A DNA stretch of 21,208 bases from SHLJ01 sp041618535 (GCA_041618535.1 JBFKFP010000034.1:1-21208); one strand, 5' to 3'. Shown: positions 1 through 8,117, numbered from the stretch's first letter. The notes: generated by a model not told the origin, from the sequence alone. A program made the numbers and translations.

Positions 1-101
1 CGGACCTGTGGCCTTATATGACGTCGTTGAATATAACCAATTCTTCCGTTCCAATGGGTCAGGATATCAATGTTGAATTCACTGCATCAAAGAAAAATTA
101 G
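1..101 (+). CDS. C-terminal fragment of a CDS that begins before the window
   Basis: An open frame (first full codon at base 3) runs from the left edge to a TAG at 99-101 and encodes about 32 residues ending in VEFTASKKN. The alternation of hydrophobic and polar residues suits the last beta strands of a secreted protein. It ends 17 bp before the next gene on the same strand, so the two may be cotranscribed. No family can be assigned from so short a piece, and a chance open frame is possible. Confidence 0.45.
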   Translation, partial: DLWPYMTSLNITNSSVPMGQDINVEFTASKKN

Positions 102-118
102 TTTGTTTAATCGTAAAA

Positions 119-1120
119 ATGTCAATGATGAAACAACTGATTTATATATGCATAGCTTTAATCACGAGTATTGGGTTCGCCCAGATCGATAAAGCTGAAT
201 ATTTTATTGATATGGATCCGGGAGTGAATCTGGGTACACCAATAACCGTTACCCCGGGATTTGATATCAATGAGAGCTTTACGGTGAATACCGGCTCACT
301 GAGCAACGGAATTCATACGCTTTTCGTCAGGACAAGGGATGTTAGCGGGGCCTGGTCTTTGTATTTCAAACACACCTTCCTCGTGCATGATTTTGTAGAC
401 ACGACTTTGGCCACAGAGATCGTTGCTGCGGAATACTTCATAGATAACGACCCTGGTACAGACGCCGGGACCGATATACCAATAACCAATGGATTCGACC
501 TTACCGAGTCACTGGCGGTATCTACCTCTTTATTGTCAGATGGCATCCATAAATTACATGTTAGGGTAAAAGATTCTGACAACCGATGGTCACTCTATTA
601 TGAGTATAATTTCCTTGTTCACACTTTTAACCCACCTGCCTCTGTACAGATTGATAAAGCGGAATATTTCTTCGACATTGATCCGGGTACCGGAATGGGA
701 ACACCCATCGCCATAACACCAGGATTTGATCTGAACGAGGCCATAGCCATACCTTCAGGGAGTCTTGGTCTGGGCATGCATAAACTTCATGTCAGAACAC
801 GTGATATGAACGGCGTATGGTCTTTATACGAAGTCTTTGACTTCGAAGTGACCGAGGCCTTGAGCGACCAGGAAGAGGTATTGTTACTGATCAAGGTTTA
901 TCCAACTGTTACAAGTGATTTCGTGGTAATTGATTCAGAGGTGACCCTGATCGAGGAAGTTAAAATATATGACCTTCACGGCCGCTTGATCAGTACCATG
1001 ACCAATCCTGAAAAAAAACCAATTCATCAGCTTGATGTTAAGAATTTGAGCGATGGAACTTATGTGATACATATCAGGACCGAGGACAAGAACCTGATGA
1101 AGAAGATCATTAAGAAATAA
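119..1120 (+). CDS. Secreted triple-repeat protein with T9SS C-terminal sorting domain
   Basis: The 333-residue product has an N-terminal signal peptide (hydrophobic core about residues 7-20, ending GFAQ), so it enters the periplasm by Sec. Three tandem repeats of about 69 residues follow at 22-90, 100-168 and 177-244. Each has the pattern EYFxDxDPG, a GFDxxE segment, then a signature GxHxLxVRxxDxxxxWSLY. Residues about 257-333 form a type A sorting domain typical of type IX secretion cargo: VYPTVTSD, then VKIYDLHGRL, then LSDGTYVIHI and a basic end KKIIKK. The protein is therefore probably exported to the cell surface or medium. The repeats look like a beta-sandwich binding module seen in other Bacteroidota secreted proteins; the ligand is unknown. 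ATG codons at 119, 125 and 128 are all possible starts; the last gives the cleanest signal peptide (MKQLIY). Confidence 0.88.
   Translation: MSMMKQLIYICIALITSIGFAQIDKAEYFIDMDPGVNLGTPITVTPGFDINESFTVNTGSLSNGIHTLFVRTRDVSGAWSLYFKHTFLVHDFVDTTLATEIVAAEYFIDNDPGTDAGTDIPITNGFDLTESLAVSTSLLSDGIHKLHVRVKDSDNRWSLYYEYNFLVHTFNPPASVQIDKAEYFFDIDPGTGMGTPIAITPGFDLNEAIAIPSGSLGLGMHKLHVRTRDMNGVWSLYEVFDFEVTEALSDQEEVLLLIKVYPTVTSDFVVIDSEVTLIEEVKIYDLHGRLISTMTNPEKKPIHQLDVKNLSDGTYVIHIRTEDKNLMKKIIKK
182..850 (+). repeat. Three tandem protein repeats of ~69 residues (period ~78)
   Basis: The repeat units lie at about 182-388, 416-622 and 647-850 inside the secreted protein gene. They share AEYFxDxDPG at the start and VRxxDxxxxWSLY near the end. 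Units 1 and 3 are closest (both begin QIDKAEYF), and unit 2 is the most diverged. The DNA has drifted while the protein motifs are kept, so the duplication is old and under selection. Confidence 0.85.
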
Positions 1121-1121
1121 T

Positions 1122-1150
1122 AAAAAAGCCGGTTTAGCACCGGCTTTTTT
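1122..1150. terminator. Bidirectional rho-independent terminator
   Basis: This is a perfect inverted repeat. Six A plus GCCGGT (1122-1133) pairs with ACCGGC plus six T (1139-1150) around the loop TTAGC. The A-tract on one side and T-tract on the other let it end both the plus-strand secreted protein gene and the minus-strand asnB, whose stop lies 16 bp away. Confidence 0.93.
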
Positions 1151-1165
1151 TAACGTCATCTGATC

Positions 1166-2830
1166 CTAATATGAATCTTCATGAACTTTCGCGACTGCCC
1201 TTCCGCTGGGTTCATTCATATTCTTAAAGGCCTCATCCCATTCAAGGGCAATCTTGGTACTGCAGGCAACTGAGGCTTCCTGAGGCACGCTTAGTGCTGC
1301 GGCATCACTTGGGAAATGTTCCTCAAAAATGGACCTGTAATAATATTCTTCCTTGTTCTGGGGGGTCTGAATTGGAAAACGGAAATGGGCGTTCTTCATT
1401 TGCTCATCGCTTATCGTTTCATCAACAACCTCCTTCAAAGTGTCAATCCAACTGTAGCCAACACCATCACTGAATTGCTCCTTTTGCCTCCAGGCCACAC
1501 TCTCCGGCAGGTAATCTTCAAAGGCTTTTCTAACCACCCATTTCTCCATACGCTCAGGAGTGATCATCTTATCTGACGGATTGATCCGCATGGCCACATC
1601 CATGAATTCCTTATCGAGGAATGGCACACGGCCTTCAATCCCCCATGATGCAAGGCTTTTATTCGCCCTGAGGCAGTCATACATGTAGAGTTTGCTTAAT
1701 TTTCTTACGGTTTCTTCATGGAATTCACGGGCATTTGGCGCCTTGTGAAAATAGAGGTATCCACCAAACAGCTCGTCGGCCCCTTCCCCAGAGAGAACCA
1801 TCTTAATACCCATCGATTTTATTACTCTTGCCATAAGGTACATTGGCGTTGAGGCCCTGATAGTTGTAATGTCATAGGTCTCGAGCTGGTAAATCACATC
1901 TTTTATAGCGTCTAACCCTTCCTGGATGGTGAACTTAATCTCGTGATGAACCGTCCCGATATGATCAGCAACTTTTCGGGCGGCAGCCAAATCGGGCGAG
2001 CCTTCAAGGCCAACCGAAAAAGAATGCAACTGCGGCCACCATGCATCATCGGTGTCATCAGATTCAATACGTTTCTGGCAATATTTTTTGGCAATGGCCG
2101 AGGTTACAGATGAATCAAGACCTCCTGACAACAACACGCCATATGGCACATCACTCATCAGTTGACGGTGGACTGCATCCTCAAGGGCCTTTCTCAGGGC
2201 GTCGATATCGGTATCATTATCCTTGACCGCTTCGTAATCCATCCAGTCCCGCTGATACCATTTTACAAACTCTCCATCCTTGCTCCAGAGGAAGTGACCG
2301 GGAGGAAACAACTCAATCCTGGAACAGTAACCTTCAAGAGCCTTTAATTCAGAAGCAACATAAAATGTTCCGAATTTGTCCCAGCCGATATATAGCGGGA
2401 TGATCCCCATATGATCGCGGGCTACCAGGTACTCATCTTTCTCTGCATCGTAAAGGGCAAAACCAAAAATCCCATTTAGATCGTCGAGGAAATCGATCCC
2501 CTTCTCCTTATAAAGAGCAAGGATCACCTCACAATCACTTTGGGTCTTAAACTCATAACCACCTTCAAAATGCTTACGGATTTCCCGATGGTTATATATT
2601 TCACCATTTGCAGCAAGTACCAGTTTTCCACAGTCACTGTAAAGAGGTTGCTTCCCGGAGGCCGGATCAACAATGGCAAGCCTTTCATGCGCAAGAAGGG
2701 CCTTGTCATCGCTGTAGATCCCACTCCAGTCGGGACCGCGGTGCCTTACTTTTTTAGACATCTCTAATATTTGGGGCCTTAGTGTCTCACTAGGCTGCTT
2801 CAGATCAAATGCACAAACAATTCCACACAT
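1166..2830 (-). CDS. asnB: Asparagine synthase B (glutamine-hydrolysing)
   Basis: This enzyme makes asparagine from aspartate, ATP and glutamine in the cytoplasm. The product is 554 residues, the same length as E. coli AsnB, and aligns with it from memory almost end to end. The N-terminal class II glutamine amidotransferase domain (about 1-190) begins MCGIVCAF, with Cys2 as nucleophile, and carries RHRGPD, NGEIYN and SDCEVILALY. The C-terminal synthetase domain has the ATP pyrophosphatase loop SGGLDSS (about 235-241), GEGADELFGGYLYF and EQFSDGVGYSWID. I start at 2830 because Cys2 must be freed by removal of Met1; the frame extends nine codons upstream, but that start would bury the nucleophile. 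It is a single gene that shares a terminator with its convergent neighbour. Confidence 0.97.
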   Translation of the reverse strand: MCGIVCAFDLKQPSETLRPQILEMSKKVRHRGPDWSGIYSDDKALLAHERLAIVDPASGKQPLYSDCGKLVLAANGEIYNHREIRKHFEGGYEFKTQSDCEVILALYKEKGIDFLDDLNGIFGFALYDAEKDEYLVARDHMGIIPLYIGWDKFGTFYVASELKALEGYCSRIELFPPGHFLWSKDGEFVKWYQRDWMDYEAVKDNDTDIDALRKALEDAVHRQLMSDVPYGVLLSGGLDSSVTSAIAKKYCQKRIESDDTDDAWWPQLHSFSVGLEGSPDLAAARKVADHIGTVHHEIKFTIQEGLDAIKDVIYQLETYDITTIRASTPMYLMARVIKSMGIKMVLSGEGADELFGGYLYFHKAPNAREFHEETVRKLSKLYMYDCLRANKSLASWGIEGRVPFLDKEFMDVAMRINPSDKMITPERMEKWVVRKAFEDYLPESVAWRQKEQFSDGVGYSWIDTLKEVVDETISDEQMKNAHFRFPIQTPQNKEEYYYRSIFEEHFPSDAAALSVPQEASVACSTKIALEWDEAFKNMNEPSGRAVAKVHEDSY

Positions 2831-2854
2831 AATTTTTATTGTTAAATTCGAATA

Positions 2855-2862
2855 CAAATATG
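2855..2862 (-). promoter_or_regulatory. Possible asnB promoter -7 element
   Basis: On the minus strand the sequence reads CATATTTG, one mismatch from the Bacteroidota -7 consensus TAnnTTTG. It lies about 25 bp before the asnB ATG. No convincing -33 TTTG is seen in the very AT-rich upstream DNA. The whole divergent region 2831-3056 (226 bp) holds no gene. Confidence 0.35.
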
Positions 2863-3027
2863 TATATAAAGTTTATTTTATTAAACATAAATAGTTTTTT
2901 AATTATATTTCATAACCTTTATATGTATTTTTTATACTTTTTTGTAATTTATCATAGAAAGAATTCAAACCTGGCTTTCATCTGTAAAGTTTAACATGAA
3001 TTTTCGACTTATCGGTTGCTGAATCTA

Positions 3028-3035
3028 TAATTTTA
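3028..3035 (+). promoter_or_regulatory. Possible promoter -7 element of the DUF2911 gene
   Basis: TAATTTTA matches TAnnTTTG at seven of eight positions and lies 21 bp before the ATG, giving a short leader as is usual in this phylum. The expected -33 element is weak (TTTT at 3001-3004, 23 bp upstream). Confidence 0.3.
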
Positions 3036-3056
3036 CTGAAACCAAAAATCTTTGAT

Positions 3057-3599
3057 ATGAAAAACAATTCTTTATGGGTGGCATTCGGATTTATGCTGCT
3101 TACCATCTTCAGTGTTCAGGCACAAAAGTTCCCGGGTCTTGACAAAAGCCCAATGGATGCCGCTTCATTCCCTGCCAATTACCGTGAGTCTGACAAGGCC
3201 ATTAAAATAGTCTATAGCAGACCACAATTGAAAGGACGTGAACTGAGCGCTCTGGCTCCAAACGGCAAGGTTTGGCGTACAGGGGCTAACGAGGCTTGTG
3301 AATTAACCCTCTACAAAGACATGAAATTAGGGGATAAAACAGTCAAAGCCGGCACTTACACCTTTTACATGATCCCTGGTGACAAAGAATGGACTGCTGT
3401 TATAAGCACCGATCTTAACGTTTGGGGCTCATATTTCTATAATGAGGCTAATGATGTGGCCAGGCTGAGTGTTCCCGTCACCATGGGCGACGAATCCCTT
3501 GAGGCCTTTTCAATGATGTTCACCGAGTCTGAAGATGGTGTTCATCTGAATGCGGGATGGGGAAAAGTTCGAGTGGCAGTTCCATTCAAGGCTCTCTAA
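3057..3599 (+). CDS. Secreted DUF2911 family protein
   Basis: The 180-residue product has a clear signal peptide (hydrophobic stretch about 6-20, cleavage after VQA before QKF). The mature part has hallmarks I associate with DUF2911, a family of unknown function common in Bacteroidota: YSRPQLKGR, then APNGKVWRTGANEA, then KAGTYTFYMIPG and WTAVISTDLNVWGSYFY. The sequence suggests a compact beta-rich periplasmic or exported domain. It stands alone between a divergent asnB and a terminator. No catalytic residues can be named. Confidence 0.9.
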   Translation: MKNNSLWVAFGFMLLTIFSVQAQKFPGLDKSPMDAASFPANYRESDKAIKIVYSRPQLKGRELSALAPNGKVWRTGANEACELTLYKDMKLGDKTVKAGTYTFYMIPGDKEWTAVISTDLNVWGSYFYNEANDVARLSVPVTMGDESLEAFSMMFTESEDGVHLNAGWGKVRVAVPFKAL

Positions 3600-3620
3600 A
3601 ACAAATTAAAATTAGATAGA

Positions 3621-3646
3621 AAAGCCCTGATTTTCAGGGTTTTTTT
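3621..3646. terminator. Rho-independent terminator of the DUF2911 gene
   Basis: The stem CCCTGA (3625-3630) pairs with TCAGGG (3634-3639) around a TTT loop and is followed by seven T. It follows the plus-strand stop codon by about 25 bp. It overlaps the last codon of queE, and the short A-run on its left (AAA, 3621-3623) may help it act on the minus strand too. Confidence 0.85.
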
Positions 3647-4277
3647 ATGGAATATTGAGGTACTTGTGTGTTTGAAGGGAAACTCTCCACTTTGGATTTT
3701 TCATCACATAATCCACTATCAACGGCATGACCTTTTCCCTCCTGCTCCATTCCGGCTGAAGATATAGCAGGCAATCAGGACCAACCCTTTCAGCCTGTTC
3801 TTCAGCAAATCTGAGATCATCCTTATTATAGACAATGACCTTCAATTCATCAGCCTTCTCATAGATCTCGTCCTGGGGTCCTTTGCGTTTCTTGGGTGAC
3901 AGGCAGATCCAATCCCAATCTCCGCTTAGCGGATAGGCCCCGGAGGTTTCTATATGGACTTTTGCCCCCCTTTTTCTCAATCCCGAAGTGAGTTTACCCA
4001 TGTCCCAGGTAAGCGGCTCACCACCTGTAACTACAACCGTATTGCTGTAGGCTAAGGCATTTTCAATGATCTCCTCTGTTGAAGTTGGAGGATGAAGACC
4101 CGCTATCCAACTCTCCTTCACATCACACCAGTGACAGCCAACATCACAACCACCAATACGGACAAAATATGCGGCCGTTCCCTTGTGATATCCTTCACCC
4201 TGTATGGTATAAAAAGCTTCCATCAAGGGTAGCATCTCACCTTTATCAATCTTCGCCTGAACCTCCTTTTTAATCAT
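3645..4277 (-). CDS. queE: 7-carboxy-7-deazaguanine synthase (QueE), radical SAM
   Basis: QueE converts 6-carboxytetrahydropterin to 7-carboxy-7-deazaguanine, a step toward queuosine in tRNA. The product is about 210 residues, the usual length. Near the N-terminus it has EAFYTIQGEG (substrate site of QueE), then FVRIGGCDVGC with the iron-sulfur cysteines in a CX3CX2C arrangement (CDVGCHWC). It continues with VVVTGGEPL (SAM binding) and HIETSGAYP. Near the end is YLQPEWS, then VSLQTHKYLNIP, a typical QueE terminus. The frame can be extended three codons to a TTG at 4286, but I prefer the in-frame ATG at 4277 (MIKKEVQ). It lies 35 bp after the RidA-like gene on the same strand and is probably cotranscribed. 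No queC, queD or queF is visible here. Confidence 0.95.
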   Translation of the reverse strand: MIKKEVQAKIDKGEMLPLMEAFYTIQGEGYHKGTAAYFVRIGGCDVGCHWCDVKESWIAGLHPPTSTEEIIENALAYSNTVVVTGGEPLTWDMGKLTSGLRKRGAKVHIETSGAYPLSGDWDWICLSPKKRKGPQDEIYEKADELKVIVYNKDDLRFAEEQAERVGPDCLLYLQPEWSRREKVMPLIVDYVMKNPKWRVSLQTHKYLNIP

Positions 4278-4312
4278 AGGATGCAAAGATAGGAAAGTTT
4301 GTGCCCGAAAAC

Positions 4313-4753
4313 CTATTTGGCAGCTATCACATCTATCTCGATCTTGGCAGACGCAGCCAAACCGGAAGCTGCAAAGGTAGTTCGTGCCGGTTTGTTCGGA
4401 AAATACTGCATGTAGACCTCATTAAAATCGGCAAAGTCCCCGATGTCGCTTAAAATCACAGTGCATTTCACCACCTTTTCCAACCCCGAGCCATGATGTT
4501 CCAGGACAGCCTTTATATTTTCGATAGTCTGCCGGGTTTCTGCCTTTATGCCTCCTTCAACCAGGAAACCCTTCTCATGATCTCTTCCAATCTGCCCAGC
4601 CAGGAACATCAAATCGGAAGTTTCAACCATATCACTGAATGGTGTGTTCTGACGTTTGGGCTCATGTGAATTGTGGAAAACAGGATCCTGATTTCCGCAG
4701 CCACAGATTAAGAGGCTTGTAATAAGTGCGGCAAAGAGGTGCTTGCGATTCAT
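4313..4753 (-). CDS. RidA/YjgF/UK114 family protein with lipoprotein-like signal
   Basis: RidA proteins hydrolyse reactive enamine/imine intermediates such as 2-aminoacrylate. The 146-residue product keeps the fold signature: FLAGQIGRD, then TRQTIENIKAVLEHHGSGLEKVVKCTV in short pieces, then NEVYMQYFP and KPARTTF. Arg124 and Glu139 are 15 residues apart, as are the active-site Arg105 and Glu120 of E. coli RidA-type proteins, so activity is plausible. Unlike cytosolic RidA it has an N-terminal hydrophobic segment (6-16) ending ICGCGNQ, a plausible lipobox with Cys19 lipidated. It would then sit in the periplasm or a membrane. It is the first gene of a two-gene unit with queE. Confidence 0.9.
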   Translation of the reverse strand: MNRKHLFAALITSLLICGCGNQDPVFHNSHEPKRQNTPFSDMVETSDLMFLAGQIGRDHEKGFLVEGGIKAETRQTIENIKAVLEHHGSGLEKVVKCTVILSDIGDFADFNEVYMQYFPNKPARTTFAASGLAASAKIEIDVIAAK

Positions 4754-4786
4754 GTTTTTCAGTTTTAATGTTGATTAAAATTACAC

Positions 4787-4794
4787 TATTTTTA
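4787..4794 (+). promoter_or_regulatory. Possible promoter -7 element of the DUF853 ATPase operon
   Basis: TATTTTTA matches TAnnTTTG at seven of eight positions, 14 bp before the ATG at 4809. A TTTT about 20 bp upstream (4763-4766) could be a weak -33 element. It lies in the 55-bp divergent gap between the RidA-like gene and the ATPase gene. Confidence 0.28.
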
Positions 4795-4808
4795 TCAAAA
4801 TTTCAGAC

Positions 4809-6341
4809 ATGGACAAGCGTCAGCAATTTATTGAGACCCTTGAAAAAGGTTACACTTTTAAGGGAGATTATATTACACTCGGAGCAGGGATACTTGAGGG
4901 CGAAACCGTCACCAATGCCCATATAAACGTACCCCTCAAAACTATGAATAGGCACGGTTTAATTGCCGGTGCGACGGGAACGGGAAAGACCAAAACCCTT
5001 CAGGTCTTGTCTGAAAACCTCTCTGAAAAGGGAGTGCCGGTGCTGCTTATGGACATCAAAGGGGACCTGAGCGGACTTGCTCAACCCAGTCCCGGACATC
5101 CGAAAATTGATGAAAGGCATGAAAAGATCGGGTTGCCGTTCACCCCTAAAGCCTTTCCTGTTGAGATCATGTCTTTGTCTGAACAGGATGGAGTTAGGCT
5201 CAGGGCCACAGTAAGTGAATTCGGTCCGGTTTTGATCTCGCGTATCCTTGATGTTTCGGAAACACAGGCAGGAATTATTGCAGTGATCTTCAAATATTGC
5301 GACGACAACAAATTACCATTGCTTGATCTGAAAGATTTTAAGAAAATTCTTCAGTATTCCACCTCGGAAGGCAAAAAAGAATTCGAGGATGCTTATGGAA
5401 GGATTTCCACGGCCTCAACGGGTGCTATCCTAAGACGGATCGTGGAGTTGGAACAGCAGGGTGGCGATTTATTTTTCGGTGAGAAGAGTTTTGATGTTGA
5501 GGACCTGGTCAGAACCACCCCGGATGGCAGGGGCTATATCAATATCATACGGCTTACCGACATCCAGGACAGGCCCAAGCTGTTCTCTACCTTTATGCTT
5601 AGCCTCCTTGCCGAGATCTATGAGACATTCCCTGAACAAGGAGACAGCGACCGTCCTAAGCTTATCATGTTTATTGATGAGGCCCATCTTATCTTCAATG
5701 AAGCTTCAAAAGCGCTGCTGAACCAAATTGAAAGCATCGTTAAACTCATACGGTCTAAGGGGGTAGGATTGTATTTCGTTACCCAGAATCCCACCGACGT
5801 GCCCGAGGCTGTTCTTTCACAACTCGGTCTGAAAGTTCAGCATGCATTAAGGGCTTTTACCGCCAAAGACAGAAAGGCTATAAAGTTAACAGCCCAGAAC
5901 TATCCGGACACAGAATACTATGACACTGCCGAAACGCTGACTTCCCTTGGAATAGGTGAAGCCCTTGTATCTGCGCTTGATGAGAAGGGAAGACCATCTC
6001 CGCTTGCCGCCACTATGATGAGGGCGCCGATGAGCAGAATGGATGTACTTACGCCATCTGAATTAAATACCCTTTACAACGATTCCGAATTGATTTTAAA
6101 ATACAACGAGGAAATTGATCGTGAAAGTGCCTACGAAATACTTAACGCAAAAATAAAGAAGGCGGAAGAGGTGCGTGCAAAGGAAGAGGCGCGTGAGGCC
6201 AGGGACAGGGATAAACAGTCACGCTCCACCACCAGCAGAAGACCAAGTAGAAGGTCGACCAAGCAAAATCCCGTGATAAAGGTTCTGACCAGCGCGACCT
6301 TCATAAGGGCGGTGTTTGGAATACTTAAAAAAGTTGTGTAA
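4809..6341 (+). CDS. HerA-like P-loop ATPase, DUF853 (YjgR-like) family
   Basis: The 510-residue product resembles E. coli YjgR (DUF853), a HerA/FtsK-type ATPase group of unclear role. The Walker A motif GATGTGKT lies at 54-61, followed by VPVLLMDIKGDLSG (77-89). The Walker B LIMFIDEAH is at 285-293, and an arginine/sensor-like segment IRSKGVGLYFVTQNP is at 314-328. The last 60 residues are charged (KKAEEVRAKEEAREARDRD), probably a coiled coil, then a basic Ser/Arg-rich linker and a hydrophobic end (FIRAVFGILKKVV). It leads a compact plus-strand gene run. DNA translocation is inferred only from the superfamily. Confidence 0.93.
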   Translation: MDKRQQFIETLEKGYTFKGDYITLGAGILEGETVTNAHINVPLKTMNRHGLIAGATGTGKTKTLQVLSENLSEKGVPVLLMDIKGDLSGLAQPSPGHPKIDERHEKIGLPFTPKAFPVEIMSLSEQDGVRLRATVSEFGPVLISRILDVSETQAGIIAVIFKYCDDNKLPLLDLKDFKKILQYSTSEGKKEFEDAYGRISTASTGAILRRIVELEQQGGDLFFGEKSFDVEDLVRTTPDGRGYINIIRLTDIQDRPKLFSTFMLSLLAEIYETFPEQGDSDRPKLIMFIDEAHLIFNEASKALLNQIESIVKLIRSKGVGLYFVTQNPTDVPEAVLSQLGLKVQHALRAFTAKDRKAIKLTAQNYPDTEYYDTAETLTSLGIGEALVSALDEKGRPSPLAATMMRAPMSRMDVLTPSELNTLYNDSELILKYNEEIDRESAYEILNAKIKKAEEVRAKEEAREARDRDKQSRSTTSRRPSRRSTKQNPVIKVLTSATFIRAVFGILKKVV

Positions 6342-6352
6342 AATAATATTTC

Positions 6353-6904
6353 ATGAAGAAAATCCTAATTTCTATCCTGACCCTGCTTATGCTTTCCGGT
6401 TGTGAGGAACCCTTTGATCCATATCTTGTAAACCCGAAGAATATCGGTTATTTAACCGACTCCACTGCGGTGAGAGCGCTTAAATCGGCTTTCCCGAACG
6501 ATTCCCTGGCGAGTTTCATAGGCGGGGATGAATTCACCGGCCAGATCAACGATATAGACGTGTACAATTCCGAGGGAAAGAAAATACTGGCCCTAACTCC
6601 TTTTGAGGCCCTGGATTCCACCTCAACCATCAAATCTGTCAGGATACTTGATTCGAGGTTCAAGACAGACAAGGGTATCGGGAAACAAAGCACTTATGGT
6701 GAAATAGCGGCTAATTACAAGATCTCAGGTATCCAGAATACTCTGAGGCACATCATTGTCTCGATTGATGAGATCAACGCCTATTTTACTATCGAAAAAA
6801 CCGAATTGCCATCAGAGATGCGTTACGACATGGATCTGAAGATCGATCCGATCCAAATCCCGGACAAAGCCAGGATTAAAGATTTCTTCATTCAATGGTA
6901 TTAA
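6353..6904 (+). CDS. Hypothetical lipoprotein
   Basis: The 183-residue product has a clear lipoprotein signal: MKKI, a hydrophobic core at 4-14, then LSGC with Cys17 lipidated, followed by EEP. I do not recognise the mature domain. It mixes beta-strand-like segments (IKSVRILDSRF, HIIVSIDEINAYFTI) with a short Asp/Lys-rich end. It begins 11 bp after the ATPase stop and ends one base before the cupin gene, so it belongs to the same operon. The length and spacing support a real gene. Confidence 0.85.
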   Translation: MKKILISILTLLMLSGCEEPFDPYLVNPKNIGYLTDSTAVRALKSAFPNDSLASFIGGDEFTGQINDIDVYNSEGKKILALTPFEALDSTSTIKSVRILDSRFKTDKGIGKQSTYGEIAANYKISGIQNTLRHIIVSIDEINAYFTIEKTELPSEMRYDMDLKIDPIQIPDKARIKDFFIQWY

Positions 6905-6905
6905 G

Positions 6906-7265
6906 ATGAATTCCTATTCAATACAGAAAAACCCCTTTATTGTACCAACAACAGACGGCAAGAAAATCAGGGAACATTTCGGACTTGGGAGCAGTGGTCA
7001 AGGTGATATCAGCATTGCACATATGGAGGCACCGCCAGGGTGGAGCGAACCTTATCAAACCCCTGAATTTGATGAATATACCTTTATAATCAGGGGTAGA
7101 AAACAATTCGAAATAAACGGAGAAACGATCGTCCTGGAAGCAGGCCAGTCTATCCTTGTAAGAAAACACAACCGTATCCGTTATTCCAATCCATTCGGGG
7201 AAAGCTGTGAATACCTGGCTATTTGCAAGCCGGCATTTTCACCGGAAACCGTAAACAGGGAATAG
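6906..7265 (+). CDS. Small cupin-domain protein with altered metal site
   Basis: The 119-residue product is a single cupin barrel. The second cupin motif is recognisable as G72-ETIVLEAG-QSILVRKH88-NRIRYSN95. In the first motif (PPGWSEPYQTPEFDEYTFIIRG, in parts) the usual HxH pair is replaced by Glu, Gln and Glu/Asp residues (E48, Q51, E57). It may therefore bind metal differently, or none, and may only bind a small ligand. It starts one base after the lipoprotein stop and ends three bases before the hydrolase start, so translational coupling is likely. The substrate is unknown. Confidence 0.88.
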   Translation: MNSYSIQKNPFIVPTTDGKKIREHFGLGSSGQGDISIAHMEAPPGWSEPYQTPEFDEYTFIIRGRKQFEINGETIVLEAGQSILVRKHNRIRYSNPFGESCEYLAICKPAFSPETVNRE

Positions 7266-7268
7266 CAT

Positions 7269-8099
7269 ATGCAGAAGCTGATCATCAGGTTTGTCGGGCT
7301 TTACGTCAATATCATCGCTATATTATCTCCCAAGAATGCAGCTGATATTGCCATAAATATTTTCGCAACCCCGCGAAAGGGCAAACCAACAGAAAGGCAG
7401 CAAAAGTTTCTAGAAACAGCAGAGCAACAGGTTTTACAATGCGACAACCTGAGGATTATGACCTATCTGTGGAAAGGTTCAAAAGACACCGTGCTTTTAG
7501 CTCACGGCTGGGAGAGCAATGCAGGACGATGGAAAGCCCTCATCAGGCAACTCAGGGCGTCAGATTACAATGTGGTGGCCGTGGATGCACCTGCACACGG
7601 ACAATCTAACGGCAGCTCCTTTAATGCCATTGTTTATGCTGCCTGTATGAACGAAGTAGTCAAAAACTACAGTCCTTCAACAATTATCGGTCATTCAGTG
7701 GGCGGGATGGCCTCCGTATTTATGGTTCATGAACACGGCAAATACAAGATTAAAAACTTAATCTCTCTTGGGGCCCCGGCTCATTTTGAAGGTGTCCTGG
7801 AGAGATATATCGAATTGATGGGGTTCAGCAAGAGGGCCTACAGAGCTATTAACGAGCTGATTTTGGAGCGATATGGGCATAAGCCGGATTATTATTCGGC
7901 AGCAGAATTCATGAAGGATTTTTCCCTTAAGGTTTTGATCATTCATGACCGAAGGGATTCCATAATACCCTTTGAAGATGCATTGCTGTATAAAAAGCAT
8001 TATCCAGATACCGAACTGGTCGAAACCCGGGGCCTGGGGCACGGATTAAAGGATAAATTCGTGTACGAACGTATTCTGGCTTTTATAGACCAAAGCTGA
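7269..8099 (+). CDS. Alpha/beta hydrolase
   Basis: The 276-residue product has the alpha/beta hydrolase pattern in order. The oxyanion-loop motif AHGWESN lies about 78-84 and VVAVDAPAHGQS about 102-113. The nucleophile elbow GHSVGG has Ser143. The acid lies in HDRRDSIIP (Asp230 most likely) and the base in GLGHG (His258). The catalytic triad is complete. The N-terminal 30 residues are hydrophobic (LIIRFVGLYVNIIAILS) without a cleavage site and could anchor the enzyme to the inner membrane. The substrate cannot be told. It lies in the middle of the five-gene run, three bases after the cupin. Confidence 0.92.
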   Translation: MQKLIIRFVGLYVNIIAILSPKNAADIAINIFATPRKGKPTERQQKFLETAEQQVLQCDNLRIMTYLWKGSKDTVLLAHGWESNAGRWKALIRQLRASDYNVVAVDAPAHGQSNGSSFNAIVYAACMNEVVKNYSPSTIIGHSVGGMASVFMVHEHGKYKIKNLISLGAPAHFEGVLERYIELMGFSKRAYRAINELILERYGHKPDYYSAAEFMKDFSLKVLIIHDRRDSIIPFEDALLYKKHYPDTELVETRGLGHGLKDKFVYERILAFIDQS

Positions 8100-8105
8100 A
8101 TAGAT

Positions 8106-8113
8106 TAAATTTG
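8106..8113 (+). promoter_or_regulatory. Perfect -7 element just before rluF
   Basis: TAAATTTG matches TAnnTTTG exactly and ends four bases before the ATG at 8118. TTTT at 8081-8084, 21 bp upstream, could serve as -33. If used, transcription would begin at or next to the start codon, giving a leaderless message independent of the upstream operon. A chance match in AT-rich DNA is possible. Confidence 0.35.
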
Positions 8114-8117
8114 CATA

